This document shows positions 6,088 through 6,684 of a DNA stretch of 6,684 nucleotides, piece by piece (within the stretch, counting starts at the first letter, position 1; every line of letters starts with the position of its first letter). Both the position numbers and the translations under genes were made by a program. The notes under the pieces are model-generated. The model was not told the origin of the DNA. It saw only the letters and a list, made by a program, of their open reading frames with translations, and searched no databases. This DNA is from an uncultured Butyricicoccus sp. (GTDB taxonomy: Bacteria; Bacillota; Clostridia; Oscillospirales; Butyricicoccaceae), in contig URFQ01000106.1 in NCBI GenBank assembly GCA_900547195.1, positions 1 to 6,684 on the forward strand. The letters run 5' to 3'.

Positions 6088-6116
6088 ATTTTACCATATT
6101 CCCGCGAACCTGTGAA
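6088..6116 (-). promoter_or_regulatory. Sigma-A-type promoter of the cdaA operon
   Basis: On the minus strand TTCACA (6111-6116) and TAAAAT (6088-6093) are separated by exactly 17 bases, and TGG immediately before the -10 gives an extended -10 element. Both hexamers match consensus at five of six positions. The predicted transcription start near 6081 leaves a leader of about 80 nt. The -35 begins only 18 bases after the desulfurase stop. Confidence 0.75.
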
Positions 6117-6133
6117 TAGATTTCACCGACTTT

Positions 6134-6684
6134 TCACAATTTCTCTAGAATCTCAGAAACTGCGGTGCAAAAATCGCGCACTTCTGCACGAGTATTGAAC
6201 GGCCCGAGAGAAGCGCGCACCGTACCGCTGTCCAGCGTACCGGCCGACCGATGCGCAAGCGGTGCGCAGTGCAGCCCGGCGCGCACACAGACGCCGCGCT
6301 CGGCCAGCCGCTCGGCGAGGATTTCACAGGGAATCTCCGGATGCCGGAAAGACAATACTCCGCCTTGCCGCGTATCCGAAAAGGCCTGGATTCCCTGAAT
6401 CTTTCCCAGCCCATGCGCGAGCTTGTTTTTAAGCAGACGTTCGTGCTGCGCGATGTTGTCCACACCCTCGCGAAGCAGATAGCGCAGCCCAGCCGCGAGC
6501 CCCGCAATACCCGGCACATTCGGGGTGCCGCTTTCAAAGCGGTCCGGCAGCAGCGCAGGCTGATGCAGCTCCCCCGACAAGCTGCCCGTCCCCCCCTGCA
6601 TGAGCGGCCGTTCCAGCTTTTCGGAACAAACAAGCAGCATTCCCGTACCCTGTGGGCCAAGCAGCCCCTTGTGCCCGGGCATGC
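6134..6684 (-). CDS. Cysteine desulfurase family / class-V aminotransferase, C-terminal part
   Basis: About 183 residues are visible; the N-terminal half lies beyond the right edge, so the methionine at 6682 is internal. The fragment opens with PGHKGLLGPQGTG, in which the lysine is the expected PLP Schiff-base residue. FESGTPN (fragment residues 49-55) follows, then the small domain with VRAGLHCAPLAH, whose cysteine (fragment residue 139) aligns with the persulfide-forming cysteine of desulfurases, and GTVRASLGPFNT. The RAGxHCAPLAH and GTVR pattern matches the Firmicute subgroup modelled as TIGR01977 (EF2568-like) better than classical IscS/NifS. The expected reaction is L-cysteine to alanine plus protein-bound sulfur, in the cytoplasm. 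No Isc/Suf scaffold is visible here. It ends 132 bases upstream of cdaA and is probably a separate transcription unit, although no strong terminator separates them. Confidence 0.9.
   Translation of the reverse strand, partial: MPGHKGLLGPQGTGMLLVCSEKLERPLMQGGTGSLSGELHQPALLPDRFESGTPNVPGIAGLAAGLRYLLREGVDNIAQHERLLKNKLAHGLGKIQGIQAFSDTRQGGVLSFRHPEIPCEILAERLAERGVCVRAGLHCAPLAHRSAGTLDSGTVRASLGPFNTRAEVRDFCTAVSEILEKL

Noticed and set aside
6134..6682. Treating the methionine at 6682 as the desulfurase start
   Set aside because: It is two residues before the PLP-lysine motif, so the N-terminal half of the enzyme would be missing; the frame stays open to the window edge.

Overview
The window looks like a chromosomal segment of a fairly GC-rich, low-motility-of-content Bacillota genome, most likely a class Clostridia member of the Oscillospiraceae/Ruminococcaceae type. 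The grounds are gene content and order: cdaA followed by a YbbR-repeat gene, then a COG2509-type FAD-dependent dehydrogenase and an RseC-like protein; a DUF5685 protein next to a cysteine-tailed J-domain protein; Shine-Dalgarno sites of the AGGAGG type; and sigma-A-like promoters. The assignment to family is inference, and no species can be named from this sequence.

Every gene I can support lies on the minus strand, so the biological reading order runs from high to low coordinates. (1) 6684-6134: C-terminal third or more of a class-V aminotransferase/cysteine desulfurase family protein, cut by the window edge. (2) A 132-base gap holding a good promoter (TTCACA, 17 bases, TAAAAT) and a leader of about 80 nt with two small hairpins. 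(3) 6001-1889: a tightly packed four-gene run, cdaA (c-di-AMP synthase), cdaR (YbbR-repeat regulator), an FAD-dependent oxidoreductase, and an RseC-like cysteine-cluster membrane protein. Junctions are 4-base stop/start overlaps (ATGA, TTGA) and a 20-base gap. (4) A 251-base gap with a GC hairpin, a pair of near-identical palindromic 15-mers, an intrinsic terminator and a promoter that overlaps the terminator's T tract. (5) 1637 to the left edge: a second run made of a DUF5685 protein, a J-domain/TPR-like protein with a tail containing 10 cysteines in 28 residues, and the start of a GTG-initiated membrane protein running off the window.

The first operon couples c-di-AMP production (linked in Bacillota to envelope, potassium and osmotic homeostasis) with two redox-type proteins whose link to it is unknown; glmM, the usual downstream partner of cdaA-cdaR, is not here. 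The second run is the least explained part: three apparently co-transcribed proteins of unknown purpose, two of them with clustered cysteines, and the DUF5685 protein carrying a pair of aspartate motifs reminiscent of squalene/phytoene synthases. It is my best candidate for an undescribed system, but nothing in the sequence proves a function.

I see no rRNA, tRNA, CRISPR array, insertion sequence, attachment site or replication origin.
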